The notes beneath the pieces were generated by a model. The model did no database searches. It was not told where the DNA came from and saw nothing but the letters and a program-made list of their open reading frames with translations. A program made the position numbers and the translations under genes. 6,026 nucleotides of DNA from Flavobacteriaceae bacterium (GTDB lineage Bacteria > Bacteroidota > Bacteroidia > Flavobacteriales > Flavobacteriaceae): the NCBI GenBank assembly GCA_018672145.1, contig JABHGH010000118.1, positions 1-6,026 of the forward strand, written 5' to 3'. Below are positions 5,283 through 6,026 of this stretch, piece by piece (the stretch's first letter is position 1; each line of letters opens with the position of its first letter).

Positions 5283-6026
5283 TCATTTGTTTTTTGGCAT
5301 TTTCCGAAGTGTTTCTGCCAACACCTCCTCGCAGCGATAACTAAGGTGTTTTGGAAGAGTGTTATCTTTTGGTAGTGCTACAATATAACGATCATGATTG
5401 CTCGTGTACACATGCTTGTATATTGGTTTTTCTTTTACATGAAGGCCGTCGACAAGTTGAAAAATAAACTCATCATGATGTGTTAAATCTGTGCTTCCCA
5501 AGTGAAATATACCCCACAAATTTCTATTGATTATATAATGTAATTGTTGGGTAACAAAATAGTCTGTAGTGAGATTGATGACTGTATTGGGAAATATCTC
5601 ATAGGGCTTTTTCTTTTCGATTGCATTTTTTAGTTCAAATAGGCGAGGACTGTTTGCGCCAAACACCATGGGAAGTCTTGCAATGGCCCAACTAAAAGGA
5701 GGCATGCGTATTATTTTATTTTCAACTTGAATTTTGAGAAGGCCATACACACTTTCTGAAAAGGTTTTGTCGTGCTCGTAACTGGGGTAGTGCCAAAAGC
5801 CATCAAACACATTGGCGGAAGAAAGAAAAAGAAGTTTGGACTCATGCAAATGCGCAAAGTCAATCAGTATGTCATGTGCAACATACTGTTCCTGAGCATT
5901 TCCTCTCAAGGCAGAGATTATGACATCTGGCATGACAGTACGTAAGATTGCGGTGGGAGAGTCTTCACGGAAATCGTACGAAAAATACCGTTTATTGGTG
6001 GCGTATTGTTCTTGACTGCAGTAGGT
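5283..6026 (-). CDS. Extended SDR oxidoreductase, RmlD/NAD-dependent epimerase-like (N-terminus cut by window edge)
   Basis: The frame is open from the right edge to TGA at 5283, giving 247 visible residues. An internal ATG at 5933 is not the start: the 31 codons before it are open, and PDVIISALRGN directly after it is the usual beta-strand of the fold. The missing part is the N-terminal Rossmann strand with the glycine-rich NAD(P) motif. Visible (numbered from the edge) are FLSSANVFDG (67-76), equivalent to the STDYVFDG segment of dTDP-4-dehydrorhamnose reductase; the catalytic YxxxK as YGLLK (Y94, K98); AIARLPMVFG (115-123); and the late segment WGIFHLGSTDLTHHDEF (171-187). It is probably a cytosolic NAD(P)-dependent reductase or epimerase of a sugar nucleotide or similar substrate. 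The usual NAAAYT-type segment is replaced by ISALRGN, so the substrate cannot be assigned. Its promoter lies outside the window. Confidence 0.85.
   Translation of the reverse strand, partial: TYCSQEQYATNKRYFSYDFREDSPTAILRTVMPDVIISALRGNAQEQYVAHDILIDFAHLHESKLLFLSSANVFDGFWHYPSYEHDKTFSESVYGLLKIQVENKIIRMPPFSWAIARLPMVFGANSPRLFELKNAIEKKKPYEIFPNTVINLTTDYFVTQQLHYIINRNLWGIFHLGSTDLTHHDEFIFQLVDGLHVKEKPIYKHVYTSNHDRYIVALPKDNTLPKHLSYRCEEVLAETLRKMPKNK

Overview
This 6 kb window looks like ordinary chromosomal core sequence from a member of the Bacteroidota, most likely family Flavobacteriaceae. The evidence is moderate-to-low GC with AT-rich intergenic gaps, several promoter candidates of the Bacteroidota TAnnTTTG type, no obvious Shine-Dalgarno sequences, and gene families typical of that group (DUF3822, a GIN-domain DUF2807 protein, a YebC protein beginning MGRAFEFRK). 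I see no RNA gene, insertion sequence, CRISPR array, phage gene or sign of recent transfer.

Layout, left to right. A leftward pair covers 1-1413: a one-span membrane-anchored protein of unknown function (763-1413), followed with a 20-bp overlap by a DUF3822 protein (782 to the left edge, C-terminus cut off). A 91-bp divergent gap (1414-1504) separates this pair from a rightward pair: a compact RecD2-like superfamily 1 DNA helicase (1505-2920) and, 19 bp later, kdsB for CMP-Kdo synthetase (2940-3662). kdsB runs tail-to-tail into a leftward YebC-family gene (3659-4366), and their stop codons overlap. After a 151-bp gap comes a leftward secreted GIN-domain (DUF2807) protein (4518-5027), which is short for its family. 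A 255-bp AT-rich gap (5028-5282) contains a nested imperfect inverted repeat. The right end is the 3' part of a leftward extended short-chain dehydrogenase of the RmlD/NAD-dependent epimerase type (5283 to the right edge), whose N-terminal Rossmann glycine motif lies outside the window.

The genes do not form one pathway. KdsB supplies activated Kdo for lipopolysaccharide, the helicase belongs to DNA repair or recombination, YebC is a regulator or translation factor, and the GIN-domain and membrane-anchored proteins belong to the cell envelope. The most interesting possible link is the overlapping DUF3822/membrane-protein pair. DUF3822 is, as I recall, an actin-like ATPase fold, and its partner has a single N-terminal membrane helix followed by a pilin-like helix, which loosely resembles PilM/PilN or GspL/pseudopilin pairs. 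That is a hypothesis, not a demonstrated system. No clear undescribed multi-gene system is visible.
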